Source of the DNA: Flavobacterium profundi
GTDB lineage: Bacteria; Bacteroidota; Bacteroidia; Flavobacteriales; Flavobacteriaceae
Assembly (NCBI RefSeq): GCF_006491645.1
Contig: NZ_VDCZ01000008.1
Coordinates: 141,492-205,491, forward strand
Length of the DNA stretch: 64,000 nt
Direction: 5' to 3'
The translations under genes were made by a program, and so were the position numbers. The notes below the pieces were generated by a model. That model worked only from the letters and a program-made list of their open reading frames with translations, was not told the DNA's origin and did not search any database. Positions 35,674-47,700 of the stretch are shown here, in pieces; within the stretch, counting starts at the first letter, position 1; the number at the start of each line of letters is the position of its first letter.

Positions 35674-36123
35674 TTAAAAATCAAATTCACTTTTAGGCTC
35701 GGATTTCCTATTTTTTTCGCTTACTAATCGAATGCGTATTTGTTTTAAAGTAGTGTCCTTTTCGATGTGGTATCTCGAATATATTCTTAAGCTATTATTT
35801 GTAATAGAATTGAAATAGAACTTTCTTTTGTAATTTGATAAATAAATTGTTCTGTCTGTTTGCCAAGTACCTACTTTTTTGTTGAAAGAATAAATACTGC
35901 CTTCTTTTTTAAAAACTACCGAATCTAATGGTATGTTTTGCAGCTTTTTTTCACTTGAAAAACTACTTTGAAGAGTGAAAACTTTATCGCATAACGAATC
36001 TATTTCTGTGTTTGTAATAACCTTCATTTTGGAAGGAAATAAATAGGATATATTTTCTTTGCTCGATTTACAGTTGCTAAGAATGACAAAAATCAAAAAA
36101 ACAAGAACAGTAAACTTTTTCAT
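35674..36123 (-). CDS. Hypothetical lipoprotein downstream of ade
   Basis: The 149-residue protein has a lipoprotein signal peptide (MKKFTVLVFLIFVILSNC, Cys18) followed by KSSKE. The mature part has a run of predicted beta strands (IYSFNKKVGTWQTDRTIYLSNYKRKFYFNSI). No family is recognised. Its ATG follows the ade stop codon with no gap, so it is cotranscribed and probably translationally coupled to adenine deaminase. A functional link to purine metabolism is not evident. Confidence 0.75.
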   Translation of the reverse strand: MKKFTVLVFLIFVILSNCKSSKENISYLFPSKMKVITNTEIDSLCDKVFTLQSSFSSEKKLQNIPLDSVVFKKEGSIYSFNKKVGTWQTDRTIYLSNYKRKFYFNSITNNSLRIYSRYHIEKDTTLKQIRIRLVSEKNRKSEPKSEFDF

Positions 36124-37746
36124 TTATTCGATTTGCAAATCCACAAAAGAAAAGCTATTTCCACTGAACAAACCTTTATCAGAGAGTTTTAAATCTGGAA
36201 TAACTAATAATGCCATAAAAGAAAGCGTCATAAAAGGAGCACGCAAGGTACTACCAAATGCTTTGGCTTTTGCATCAATTTCTTGGTATAATTTACCCGT
36301 TTCCCAACCGTCTTTGGCACTCATAATACCTGCAACAGGCAGTGATAACACCTTTTTTTCGGCACCGTTTACAGCACAAACACCACCTTTGTTTTCAATC
36401 AAGAGATTAACAGCGCTACAAATTTCTTCATCAGAAGTACCTACAACAACAATATTGTGACAATCATGAGCTACTGAACTAGCAATAGCTCCTTCTTTTA
36501 AACCAAAATTTTTAATAAAAGCTACTGCTATTGGAGCATTTTCGTACCGATTTACTACTGCCATTTTTAAAATGTCATTTTCCGTGTCTGAAACTAATTT
36601 ACCCTCTTTCAAAAAAGCTTTATGATGGAGTTCATTTGTAATTAATTGGCCTTCTAGAGCTTCAATTACGCGAATGGTTTTGGCCGAACTCTTCATTTCA
36701 AAATCTTCAGGTTTTTTAAAAGAAGTACTAAAATTATTAGGCGTTTCAAAATCAATATCTGCTATTTTAGAAGTACCATTTTCGGCTACTAATGCACCAT
36801 TAATGTAGGTTTGTTTAACTTGAAAATCAACCAAATCTTCTACTACGATAAAATCAGCAAAATCACCTTCACGAAGTATGCCTACATTCATGTTATAATG
36901 GTGTACAGGGTTGATACAAGCAGCTTGCAATACTTTAAAAACATCGATTCCTTTTTTTACAGCTCTAGCACATAATGCATTAATATGACTCACAATTAAA
37001 TCATCTGGATGCTTATCATCGGAACAAAACATCATGTTTTCATAATGCTCTGACAACAAATCAATCAAAGCTTCAAAATTCTTGGCTGCGCTTCCTTCCC
37101 GTATAATTACTTTCATACCAAGGGCTAATTTTTCACTAGCTTCTTCATAAGTAAAACACTCATGATCTGTTGTAATTCCAGCAGCAATATATTTTTGCAA
37201 CGGTTCGCCTCGTAAGCCAGGAGCATGACCGTCTACCGGTTTGTTGAAGTGTTTCGCCCACTCCATTTTTTTCAACACTTCTGTATCGTCAAATAAAACA
37301 CCAGGGTAATTCATCATTTCAGCTAAATAATGAATGTCGGGTGAAGCTAATAATTCTTTGATATCATTTGCATCAATAACAGCACCAGCGGTTTCAAAAA
37401 AAGTGGCTGGCACACAAGAGGGCGCTCCAAAATGAAATTTTAATGGCACTTTTTTGCTGTTTTCAATCATATAATAAACGCCTTCTTTTCCTAATACATT
37501 GGCTATTTCATGTGGGTCAGAAATAGTGCCAGTAGTACCATGTAGTACAGCAATTTTAGCAAATTCTGAAGGAACTAACATCGAACTTTCAATATGAATA
37601 TGAGCATCGATAAAACCTGGAAGGATGTAATTTTTTACTTGATGTTCTTTGGGTATAATGGATGTAATTTTTCCATTTTCAACAGTAATTTCTCCTGAAA
37701 ATATTTTTTTGTTTGCGATATCTACAATTTGTCCTTGAATTTGCAT
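36124..37746 (-). CDS. ade: Adenine deaminase
   Basis: The enzyme converts adenine to hypoxanthine and ammonia in purine salvage. The 540-residue protein has the amidohydrolase start [15 protein letters not shown] with metal ligands His49 and His51, the [16 protein letters not shown] segment, [27 protein letters not shown], and the metal-site [11 protein letters not shown]. The C-terminal [15 protein letters not shown] and [23 protein letters not shown] are typical of Ade and absent from other amidohydrolases. Length is normal. An exact -7-like element lies upstream (complement of 37772-37779). The lipoprotein gene follows directly. Confidence 0.96.
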   Translation of the reverse strand: MQIQGQIVDIANKKIFSGEITVENGKITSIIPKEHQVKNYILPGFIDAHIHIESSMLVPSEFAKIAVLHGTTGTISDPHEIANVLGKEGVYYMIENSKKVPLKFHFGAPSCVPATFFETAGAVIDANDIKELLASPDIHYLAEMMNYPGVLFDDTEVLKKMEWAKHFNKPVDGHAPGLRGEPLQKYIAAGITTDHECFTYEEASEKLALGMKVIIREGSAAKNFEALIDLLSEHYENMMFCSDDKHPDDLIVSHINALCARAVKKGIDVFKVLQAACINPVHHYNMNVGILREGDFADFIVVEDLVDFQVKQTYINGALVAENGTSKIADIDFETPNNFSTSFKKPEDFEMKSSAKTIRVIEALEGQLITNELHHKAFLKEGKLVSDTENDILKMAVVNRYENAPIAVAFIKNFGLKEGAIASSVAHDCHNIVVVGTSDEEICSAVNLLIENKGGVCAVNGAEKKVLSLPVAGIMSAKDGWETGKLYQEIDAKAKAFGSTLRAPFMTLSFMALLVIPDLKLSDKGLFSGNSFSFVDLQIE

Positions 37747-37825
37747 GCTTTAGTTTTGAAAGTAATAAGTTCAAAATTAACTAAATTTTATTGGTATTAA
37801 AATAAGCCAACATCAATTTTAATAG

Positions 37826-37833
37826 TAAATTTG
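37826..37833 (+). promoter_or_regulatory. -7 element of recJ
   Basis: TAAATTTG at 37826-37833 is an exact TAnnTTTG match 53 bases before the recJ ATG. No TTG at the expected spacing was seen. It is divergent from a similar box serving ade (37772-37779). Confidence 0.4.
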
Positions 37834-37885
37834 TTTTTCAATTGTATAAGCCAAAAGAAAAATCAAATTTCTAAAATTAACAAGC

Positions 37886-39595
37886 ATGCGTTGGAACTTA
37901 AAATCAAAGCCAAATAAAGAAAAAGTACAAGCCTTAAAAGAAGTCCTTCAGGTAGACGAAATCATTGCTACCTTATTAGTTCAACGAGGTATTGAAACAT
38001 TTGAACAAGCCAAATCTTTTTTCCGTCCCACTTTAAATGATCTTCACGATCCGTATTTAATGAAAGATATGGATAAAGCAGTGTCTCGCATTGAAACTGC
38101 TATCGCAAATCAAGAAAATATTTTAGTTTTTGGAGATTATGATGTTGACGGAACAACAGCTGTTTCCTTGGTTTCAAGTTATTTAAAAACGGATTATTCC
38201 AATGTTGCTACTTATATTCCAGATCGTTATTTAGAAGGCTATGGTGTGTCATTTCAAGGAATTGATTTTGCAGAAGACAATGGGTTTACACTAATTATAG
38301 CTTTAGATTGTGGGATTAAATCAGTTGATCATGTCGCTTATGCCAAAGAAAAAGGAATTGATTTTATTATTTGTGATCACCATCGACCTGGAGCGGTTTT
38401 ACCAGATGCCGTTGCTGTTTTAGATCCCAAACGAGAAGATTGTACGTATCCCTATGATGAATTGTGTGGTTGTGGAGTTGGGTTTAAATTGATTCAAGCT
38501 TTAGGGAGAAATAAAGGGCAAACGATAGAGGATTTAGTGCCTTATTTGGATTTAGTAGCCACAGCTATTGCGGCAGATATTGTTCCCATGACTGGTGAAA
38601 ATAGAGTTTTGGCTAAATTTGGTTTGGAAGTTATCAATTCGAATCCTAGACCAGGGATTAAAGCTTTGGTTCAAAATGTTAAAAAGAAAACCTTAACTAT
38701 TACCGATGTAGTTTTCATAGTGGCGCCAAGAATTAATGCAGCAGGTAGAATAAAGCATGGTGATTATGCGGTTCAGTTGTTAACCGAGTTCGATTTAAAA
38801 CAAGCCGAAACCTTTGCTCAAGAAATTGAAGAAAACAATGCAGAACGAAGAGGTTTAGACAAACAAATAACCAAAGAAGCGCTTCATCAAATTAAAGAAA
38901 ACCAAGAAGAGACTCGGTTTACAACAGTAGTGTATGATGAAAATTGGCATAAAGGTGTTATTGGAATAGTTGCATCTCGTTTAACAGAAACCTATTATAG
39001 ACCAACATTAGTGTTTACCAAAAGCGGTGATAAGTTAGCGGCTTCTGCACGATCGGTTCAAGATTTTGATGTGTATCAGGCTTTGGAAGCATGTTCGCAT
39101 CATTTAGAACAGTTTGGAGGGCATATGTATGCTGCAGGAATGACATTAAAAGAAGAAAATTATTCGGTTTTTAAACAAGCCTTTGAAGATGTGGTAAAAG
39201 ACACCATTAATCCCGAACTATTAATTCCTGAAATTACGATAGATATGGAAATTGATTTTTCGGATATTACACCAAAATTAGTCCGAATTTTAAAAGAATT
39301 TGAACCTTTTGGTCCCCAAAACATGCATCCTGTTTTTATGAGTGCTTCAGTTTTTGATACCGGTTTTGCCAAGACCTTAGGTAGTGAGGGTGAACATTTA
39401 AAACTATATGTAAAGCAATTTGAAACTTCGCAAGAAGCAGGAATTGGTGCCATTGGTTTTGGATTAGGAAAATATTTTCCTTTGGTACAAGGTAAAAAAG
39501 AATTTCAAATGGCGTATGTAGTTGATGAAAATGAATGGAATAATCAAGTGAGTTTACAATTGAATGTTAGAGCAATAAAAGAGAATAATGGCTAA
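37886..39595 (+). CDS. recJ: Single-stranded-DNA-specific exonuclease RecJ
   Basis: RecJ degrades single-stranded DNA 5' to 3' in recombination and mismatch repair. The 569-residue protein carries the DHH phosphoesterase motifs VFGDYDVDGTTAVS (Asp84, Asp86, Asp88), ALDCGIKS and ICDHHRPG (Asp164, His165, His166), then the DHHA1 domain with FGGHMYAAGMTL and the OB-fold C-terminus. Length is as in other RecJ proteins. Its last 8 bases overlap the next start (MFS transporter), so translation is coupled. Confidence 0.97.
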   Translation: MRWNLKSKPNKEKVQALKEVLQVDEIIATLLVQRGIETFEQAKSFFRPTLNDLHDPYLMKDMDKAVSRIETAIANQENILVFGDYDVDGTTAVSLVSSYLKTDYSNVATYIPDRYLEGYGVSFQGIDFAEDNGFTLIIALDCGIKSVDHVAYAKEKGIDFIICDHHRPGAVLPDAVAVLDPKREDCTYPYDELCGCGVGFKLIQALGRNKGQTIEDLVPYLDLVATAIAADIVPMTGENRVLAKFGLEVINSNPRPGIKALVQNVKKKTLTITDVVFIVAPRINAAGRIKHGDYAVQLLTEFDLKQAETFAQEIEENNAERRGLDKQITKEALHQIKENQEETRFTTVVYDENWHKGVIGIVASRLTETYYRPTLVFTKSGDKLAASARSVQDFDVYQALEACSHHLEQFGGHMYAAGMTLKEENYSVFKQAFEDVVKDTINPELLIPEITIDMEIDFSDITPKLVRILKEFEPFGPQNMHPVFMSASVFDTGFAKTLGSEGEHLKLYVKQFETSQEAGIGAIGFGLGKYFPLVQGKKEFQMAYVVDENEWNNQVSLQLNVRAIKENNG

Positions 39596-40856
39596 AAAAG
39601 ACCCTTACGCAGCCTTGCGTTTTAAAGAATTTCGTTTTTTCTTATTCATGCGTTTTGCAATGGTATTTGCTTGGGCCATGCAGTTTGTAATTATTGAATG
39701 GGAAGTATATAGTATTACAAAAGATCCATTATCCTTGGGTTTTATAGGTCTAATGGAAATTATTCCTGCAGTTGCAATGGCATTGTTCGCAGGACATATA
39801 GTAGATCAAAACGAGAAAAAAGCATTGTTAGTAAAATGTTTATTAGGTTTTTCTACAGTAAGTTTAGGGCTTTTTTTGATTACGATTCCTAGTATTCAAA
39901 AAGCATTGTCGGTTTCAAATGTATTGCTTATCATTTATGCATTGGTTTTTTTAGGAGGTTTGGTTAGAGCCTTTATAGGTCCTACAGTTTTTTCATTGTT
40001 ATCTTTAATAGTTCCTAAAAAAACATATCCAAATGCTGCCACTTGGAGTAGTTCTACTTGGCAAATGGGTGCCATGTTTGGGCCTGCATTGGCAGGGGTT
40101 TCAATAAGTTTTATTGGAGTTCATTGGTCTATGTGCTTGGTTTTTGGTTTTACAGTTTTGGCTTTATTAGGGTTGAGTCAAATAGAGAGAAAGCCCATTT
40201 TAAATCCAAAAATTGGTGAGCCTGTCTTTCAAAGTTTAAAAGAAGGGGTGCGTTTCGTATTTAAAAACCATACTATTTTAGGAGCGCTTTCATTAGATAT
40301 GTTTGCCGTTTTATTTGGCGGAGCAGTTGCATTATTGCCTGTTTTTGCTCAAGATATTTTAAAGGTTGGATCGGAAGGTTTTGGGATTTTAAGAGCTGCA
40401 CCTGCTGTTGGCTCCATTGTAACCATGTTGGCATCTGCTTATTTTTCATTAAATAAAAATGCTGGAAAAAAATTATTGATTGCAATATTCATTTTCGGAG
40501 GTAGTATCATCCTTTTTGGTGTATCGGAAATTTTTTGGGTCTCAGTTTTTGCGTTGTTTTTAAGTGGAGTCGCGGATGGGGTTTCGGTTGTTATTCGAAG
40601 TACTATTTTACAATTACATACACCAGATCATATGAGAGGTAGAGTATCTTCTGTAAATTCAATTTTTGTTGGTTCTTCTAATGAATTAGGTGCTTTTGAA
40701 AGTGGAGTAACGGCTAAATTAATGGGTGCAGTGCGAGCTGTTGTTTTTGGTGGGTGTATGACCATTGGTACAGTTTTGGTAACTGCTTATGTGTCACCGA
40801 AATTTAGAAATTTGGATTTAGAAAAAGAAGTGGAAGACTTGGAAAAAGAATCTTAA
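39588..40856 (+). CDS. MFS transporter
   Basis: The 422-residue integral membrane protein has about 12 helices. It starts MAKKDPYAALRFKEFRFFLFMRFAMVFAWAMQF, typical of the MFS_3 (enterobactin exporter/EntS-like) group, with the loop GHIVDQNEKKALL after helix 2 as the signature loop and TPDHMRGRVSSVNSIFVG in the C half, also typical of that group. The substrate is unknown; efflux is likely. The ATG overlaps recJ by 8 bases. Its stop overlaps the stop of lpxH on the other strand. Confidence 0.9.
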   Translation: MAKKDPYAALRFKEFRFFLFMRFAMVFAWAMQFVIIEWEVYSITKDPLSLGFIGLMEIIPAVAMALFAGHIVDQNEKKALLVKCLLGFSTVSLGLFLITIPSIQKALSVSNVLLIIYALVFLGGLVRAFIGPTVFSLLSLIVPKKTYPNAATWSSSTWQMGAMFGPALAGVSISFIGVHWSMCLVFGFTVLALLGLSQIERKPILNPKIGEPVFQSLKEGVRFVFKNHTILGALSLDMFAVLFGGAVALLPVFAQDILKVGSEGFGILRAAPAVGSIVTMLASAYFSLNKNAGKKLLIAIFIFGGSIILFGVSEIFWVSVFALFLSGVADGVSVVIRSTILQLHTPDHMRGRVSSVNSIFVGSSNELGAFESGVTAKLMGAVRAVVFGGCMTIGTVLVTAYVSPKFRNLDLEKEVEDLEKES

Positions 40857-41605
40857 TTTTTAAAATCTTTTAATTCAAAATGTTCTCCGTCAAAAACACC
40901 ATAAGTAAAATAACCAATCCAATCTCCAAGATTAATATACTTTGAGTTTTCATTTAGGTCGATAATCATGGGTAAATGACGATGTCCAAAAACAAAATAA
41001 TGGTAGTTTTTTGTTTCCAATTTTCGTTTGGCATATTGAACGAGCCACTCGTTCTCCTCTCCTAAAAATTTAACATCTTCTGCTCCAGAAATCAATTTAT
41101 TTTTAACAGATAAATATTGCGCTAAACGAACTCCAATATCAGGATGTAACCATCTAAAAAGCCATTTTGAAAAAGAGTTTGTAAACACTTTTTTCATTCT
41201 TTTGTAACCTTTATCTCCAGGTCCTTTTCCATCTCCATGGCCTATTAAAAAAGTTTTTTCATTAAAGGTGAATTCTTGATTGTCATGATAAACAGGAATG
41301 TTTAATTCTTTTTCAAAATAATCATGCATCCATAAATCATGATTTCCTACAAAAAAATAAATAGGTATTCCAGAATCCCTTATTTCAGCTAATTTTCCTA
41401 AAACTCGAACAAAACCTTTTGGAACAACTGTTTTGTATTCGAACCAAAAATCAAATAAGTCACCTAATAAAAAAATAGCGGTTGCGTCTTGTTTTACATA
41501 ATTTAACCAAGCTACAAATTTCTGTTCTCTAGGAAAACTTTTTTCAGGAGTAGGAGCACCAAAATGTTGGTCTGAAGCGAAATAAATCTTGGGTGTTTTT
41601 TTCAA
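40853..41605 (-). CDS. lpxH: UDP-2,3-diacylglucosamine diphosphatase
   Basis: LpxH hydrolyses UDP-2,3-diacylglucosamine to lipid X in lipid A synthesis at the inner membrane. The 250-residue metallophosphoesterase shows all metal motifs: FASDQHFG (Asp12, His14), GDLFDFWFEY (Asp49), GNHDLW (Asn88, His89), GHGDG (His123) and FGHRHLP (His208, His210). The RWLHPDIGVRLAQYLS segment is the lipid-binding lid. The start is a TTG at 41605: no ATG lies upstream before an in-frame stop, and the metal motif begins only 11 residues in. A -7-like box lies at 41631-41638 (minus strand). Confidence 0.94.
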   Translation of the reverse strand: MKKTPKIYFASDQHFGAPTPEKSFPREQKFVAWLNYVKQDATAIFLLGDLFDFWFEYKTVVPKGFVRVLGKLAEIRDSGIPIYFFVGNHDLWMHDYFEKELNIPVYHDNQEFTFNEKTFLIGHGDGKGPGDKGYKRMKKVFTNSFSKWLFRWLHPDIGVRLAQYLSVKNKLISGAEDVKFLGEENEWLVQYAKRKLETKNYHYFVFGHRHLPMIIDLNENSKYINLGDWIGYFTYGVFDGEHFELKDFKN

Positions 41606-41630
41606 AGGTTTAGCAATTGATTTTCAAAGA

Positions 41631-41638
41631 CAAAAATA
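41631..41638 (-). promoter_or_regulatory. -7 element of lpxH
   Basis: The minus strand reads TATTTTTG, an exact TAnnTTTG match, 25 bases before the TTG start codon. No -33 TTG at the expected spacing was seen. The placement agrees with a start at 41605. Confidence 0.4.
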
Positions 41639-41735
41639 AGCAAAAAAATATAAAGATTCAGAAACTTAAAAAATGCATTTTAACGATGAAAAAATACATT
41701 TTGTCGGTAGATATTTAATGGCATTAATTTATTGT

Positions 41736-41743
41736 TAACTTTG
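41736..41743 (+). promoter_or_regulatory. -7 element of the type-B adhesin operon
   Basis: TAACTTTG at 41736-41743 is an exact TAnnTTTG match, identical to the box of the M20 peptidase gene. It lies 35 bases before the ATG. No TTG was found at 17-23 spacing. Confidence 0.45.
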
Positions 41744-41778
41744 AAATATTAATCAAATTTTAACTAAAAACTTATAGA

Positions 41779-44700
41779 ATGAAAAAATTATTACTTTTTT
41801 TCATGTCATTAGTAACATTTATTGGATATTCTCAATTACCTGAGAATTTCGAAGGAACCTTTCCCCCTACGGGTTGGGCAGTGTTTACTAGTGGTAGTGG
41901 AACTTCCAACTGGAATGTTACTACAGCAGGAGTGTTAGTGTATCCAGATGGAGGAACGCAATCTGCATACATTCCCAGAGAAAACGTTGGGCAAGGCAAT
42001 ACCTCCTACAAATGGATGGTAACTCCAGCTATAACAGGGCTCAATGCAAATTCTGAGCTGCGTTTTCAAACGAGGCAACAATTTGTAGGAAATTCTGGAA
42101 CCATCTTTGAATTAAGATATTCTACAACTTCCCAAACAGATATTAATAGTTTTACGACTTTGCAAACTTGGGATGAAAATCAATTAAATACTCCTTATGA
42201 TCAGTACAATGAAAAAGTAGTAGATATATCTTCTTTAGCTGCTTTTCCAAACGTATATTTTGCATTTGTTAAAGTGCATTTACAAACTGGGACTACAACT
42301 CCAACTTTTGGAGATGGTTGGTTAATTGATGCGGTTCGTTTAACTGAAGCGTGTTTACCACCTTCAGCACCATTATCTGAAATCAATATTACTTCTACTT
42401 CAGTTGAATTAAGTTTAGGAACAAATGGTTCTGCCACACAATGGGAAGTAGATATTTATCCAAATGGAGGATCACCTTCTGGAAGTGGTATTATTGTCAA
42501 TTCAATGCCATTTACAATTTCGGGATTAATTCCAAATACAACTTATGAATTGTATATTCGATCGGTTTGTAGTGGAGGCGTAACAAGTGTATGGGTAGGA
42601 CCTTTCAATACACAAACGCTACCTCAAGGTTTAGATTGTAGCGATCCTATTCAGATTACTACAGTACCTTATAGTACTACAGATAATACAAATGTGTATG
42701 GTAATGATTTTACGGGTCCACAAGGTTCAAGTTGTGCTGGTGGGTCTGCCAATTATCTAGCTGGTAACGATGTAGTATATGAATTTACACCAACTTTTAC
42801 AGGAACTGTAAGTATTATTTCAGATCCAGTTGAAGGGAATTCTTCTTTATTTGTTTATAGTTCTTGTGCTAATATTGGTGTTAGCTGTCTTGAAGGTGTT
42901 GCTAATAGCGGTAGTGACCCTAGAGAGATTAACAATTTTTCAGTTACAGCAGGACAATCTTATTATATTGTAATATCTTCGTTAACTACTAACGTAGGTA
43001 TAAATTATAATTTAGTCATTCAAAGGGAAAGTTGTGCTCAACCCACAGATTTAACAATCAATAATTTAACGAATACTTCTGTACAACTGTCATGGGGAAA
43101 TCCAAGTGGTGCTACTTCTTGGGAAGTAGTTAATCAACCTGTAGGAACAGGTATTCCATCAAGTTCTGGAACTCAGACGAATAATAATACAGCCTATCAA
43201 GTTACGGGATTGAATCCTGGAACGAATTATGAATACTGGGTAAGAGCAGATTGTAACGATGGTACATTTAGTGCTTGGGAAGGACCATACACCTATATGA
43301 CTTTGTTGTGTTTGCCTACAGAACAATGTAATTATGTATTCGAATTATGGGATTCTTTAGGTAATGGTTGGCAAGGAAATACAATGAACGTAAGCCAAAA
43401 TGGAACTGTTGTTGCTGTTTTGACTGGGCCAACAGTTTCTGATGGTACCAATCATATTCAAGTTTCAGTTCCTTTATGTAACAATCAACCTTTTGTTTTA
43501 TACTGGGATCCAGCACCTACAAGTTCTAACCCTGAAGAGGTAGGAGTTTCTATTATTGAACCAACAGCAAATAATGTGATTTTCTTAAAACAACCAGGAA
43601 GCGGTAGTGCAAATTCCCAACTATACAATGGTGTCGTACAATGTACCCCACCTACTTGTCCACAACCAACTAATATTGTGGTTTCGAATATCAATTCTGA
43701 TTCAGCTTACGTGAACTGGTCGGATAACGCTGGAACTACACAATGGGAGGTTATCGTACAATTAGGAGGGATAGGTTATCCTGGATCAGGTGTTAGTGGT
43801 GTGCTAACATCAACAAGACCATTTGTAGCAACGGGTTTAAATTCTTCAACCATATATGAAGTTTATGTAAGAGCCATTTGTGGGGGTTCAGATACTAGTG
43901 TATGGTCAGGTCCTATTGTATTTGAGACTACTCCTGATTATTGTGCAGGAGATCATTATTATGATCCAGGAGGTGCTGCAGGAAATTACCCAAATGGGTT
44001 AGTAGATGGAATTCTTAATACGATATGTCCAAATATACCTGGAGACGTTGTTACAGTTAGTTTCAATTCTTTTAATACTCAAGCAAATTTTGATGTTTTA
44101 GAAATTTATAATGGGCCAAATGATTCTGGAGTTTTGCTTGGTTCTTTTTCAGGATCTAATCTTCCTCCAAATTTTACGTCTAGTGATCCAAGTGGTTGTT
44201 TAACATTTAAGTTTTATTCTAATGGAGCAACTACTTCTTCTGGATGGGATGCTACTATCACTTGTGGACCACCACCAACTTGTCCTGCACCTATCAGTTT
44301 ATATTTAGTAAATACTAATGGTAATGAATTTACTATGGGTTGGACCGAAACGGGAACAGCTACTCAATGGGAAGTAATTTATATACCAAGAAATAGTACT
44401 CCTCCTACAGCTTCTGATACTGGAACGATAGTCAATTCCAATCCAGCTACACTTGTTGGTGTACCAACAGGAAGTTATGATGTATACGTTAGAGCAATTT
44501 GTGGTCCAGGGAACATGAGTGAATGGTCTTCAGTACCAATCATAACATATTCTTCAGATGGACTACAAGCATGTGGAAGTGTAGAAATAGATAACCCCAA
44601 TAATGGAGTAATTGAGGTATGTTCCAATGATAACTGTGTCAATTTAACGGCATCTTATTTTGAAACAGGAGAAACTAATACTTACAGAATTGAACAAATA

Positions 44701-47700
44701 CCTTTTAATCTTCCTTTTCAACCTGATAGTCCAACAGCTACCAATATTATAGATGATGATAGATGGTCTGATGTAATACAATTGCCATTTAATTTTTGTT
44801 TTTATGGAGAAGTATACACTTCATGTAGTGTTAGCTCAAATGGAGTACTTACTTTTAACTCAGTTGCTCCAGGTTCATTTTCTCCATGGAGTTTTAATCA
44901 AACAATACCGAATACTACCTTTCCAATCAAAAATGCAATTTATGGGGTGTACCAAGATACAGATCCAAGTGTAAATACACAACCAATTATAAATTATGAA
45001 ATTTTTGGTAGCGAACCTTGTCGAGTTTTGGTATTTAGTATTGACAGATTAGCACAATATAGTTGTGGTACAAGTGTTCCCTTACAATCGAGTCAAATTG
45101 TATTATACGAAACCAGTAATGTTATTGATGTTTACGTTCAAAATAGGGTACCTTGTCCAACTTGGCAATTTGGAGTTGGTGTCCTTGGACTTCAAAATGC
45201 AGCAGGTACAATTGCTCATGTACCAGCTGGAAGAAATACAGGAGCTTGGTCAGCATCAGAAGAAGCATGGAGATTTATACCTGATGGGAATCCTAATGTA
45301 ACTTTTGCTTGGTATAAAGACAATGTTCTTTATAGTACGGATACAGATATTAGCGTTTGTATAAATGCTACAACAAGGATGACCGCTCAAGCGATTTACA
45401 CTTCATGTGATGGGGTTGATACACCTACTACTCAAACTGTATTATTAAATTACACCAATGAGTTTGATCCAACTTTTGACCCGATTGGTCCTATTTGTGA
45501 GGGTGAAACTATTACTTTACCAACCGCATCTTTAGAAGGTGTAACCGGTTCTTGGACACCTGATACTGTAGATAATACGCAAACAACAGAATATATCTTT
45601 ACACCAGATCCAGGTCAGTGTGCAAGACCAACAAGTCTTGAAATTATTGTAAGAGACCAAGTAACGCCAAGTTTCATTCAACCTGCACCGATATGTGCTG
45701 GAGATGTTGCACCGGTGCTTCCTACAACTTCTGATAATGGTGTTACCGGTTCTTGGTCGCCATCTGTAGTAGATAATATGACTTCTGGACAATATACTTT
45801 TACTCCAAATTCTGGACAATGTGGTTCACCTTTTGTAATGGATATTACCGTTTTACCAGCGTGTGAATTAAATATTATAGCAACGGCTGTAAATATTCAA
45901 AACTGTGAAACTACTGGAAGTGGAGAATATTTTAATGTTACGGGTAATGGTACTGATTTAATTGGTCCTTCAGGTAATGTTTTCCCTAATTCCGATTTAG
46001 GAACATATGTTCAAAATTCAGGAAGTTTAATCTTAAATGGAGGAGAATTAAGAACACATAAAGGTACTTCTTCCAATATATGCTCAGTTGAAATGAAGTA
46101 TAGAATTTACGAAGTGAGTGCAACACCTGGAATGTTTACAAGTTTAGCGCTTCCTTTATTAGATGACTGTAACGCAGGATCCTTCCCATCTGGAGGAACA
46201 TGTGATCCAGGTGATCAAAAATGGAATGCTATTTCTGCTGTTGTAGATTTAACAACTTTAGCTCTTGGTAATTACCGTATTGATGTTTATTATGAATTAG
46301 TAGGTGATTATGATTCTACTACAGATTGTTTGGATACATTATTAGTAGATAACAATGGTAGTTATTATTCTGCAGAATTTGCAATTCAATCTACTCCAGT
46401 ATTTACTTATGAAGACCCAACCTATTGTAATGCTACTGACGGTTCCATCACTATTTCAGGATTAAATCCAAGTGATGGTTATTCTATTGCTTATACTGAT
46501 GATACTGTAGCGGTGGGGCCAACAACCTATTATGCAAATTTAAATGGTCAAATAGTTCTTAACGGATTAAATGCTGGAGTTTATACAAATTTTGACGTTA
46601 TAATTAACGGATGTAATATTGGGAATTCAAATGATATAACATTAGTAAATCCGACTATTACACCGACATTCAACCCAATTGGGCCATTTTGTGCTGGAAC
46701 AACTTTTAGTTTACCAGTTAATTCAAACGAAGGAATTTCAGGTACATGGAGTCCTGCTGTAAATAATTCACAAACAACAACCTATACTTTTGTGCCAAAT
46801 GCAGGTCAATGTGCAGTAAATTCAGCTCCATATACCGTTGTTATCAATCAATTGCCATTTGTTACTCAAGTAACTGCGGAAGATTTTTGTCCTGGTTCTA
46901 ATGCTTCGTTTACGATTACAGGTAGTCCAAATGCAACTGTTGATTATCAAATAGATGGTGGTACAACAGTAAATGCTACTTTAGACGCTAGTGGTGCTGC
47001 AACTATAGTGGTGCCAAGTCCGACTGATGATGTTATAATAACATTATCTCTAATTAATGATGGAACTTGTGTGAACCCTTTAAATAATACAGCAACCGCT
47101 TCAATTTTACCTTTGCCAACTATTACTAGCTTAGAGGCTATTAATAATATAGTTTGTATAGGTAGTGATGCAGCTTTCACTGTTAATGGAACTGCTAATG
47201 CAACAGTAAACTATAGTGTTAATGGAGGTGCAACTCAAACTTTAACTCTTGACGCAAGTGGTGCATATACCATTACAATACCTACTATAGATGACCCTAG
47301 TCAAGTAATGAGTTTAGAGGTTAGTTTATTGGAAATCATTAATTCTACTACTTTATGTTCGAATACATTATCAAATATAAATGCTACGGTTACTATAATT
47401 TCTGTGCCTTATGCAACAATTGATTCAGACCCTGAGCCAATCGGTACTATTGATCCAGATAATCCAGTTGCAAGATATTGTGTTGACGAAGGAGAAAGTG
47501 TTGCTATTGAAATTACTTCTCCTTTAACAAGTCAATTAAATTTCCCAACGGATATATTTATATCTGAAGTTACAGATGCACATACTTCTCCTACAAGAAA
47601 GTTGACTTATCTAGAGATTTATAATGGAACAGGTGCTGCGGTTAATTTAGGTAATTATAAATTGAGAATTTATAATGGTGGTGGTTATCCAACTGCTACT

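Noticed and set aside
45532..45819. Long minus-strand open frame inside the adhesin
   Set aside because: It is antisense to repetitive beta modules and has an implausible composition rich in Arg, Cys and Trp.
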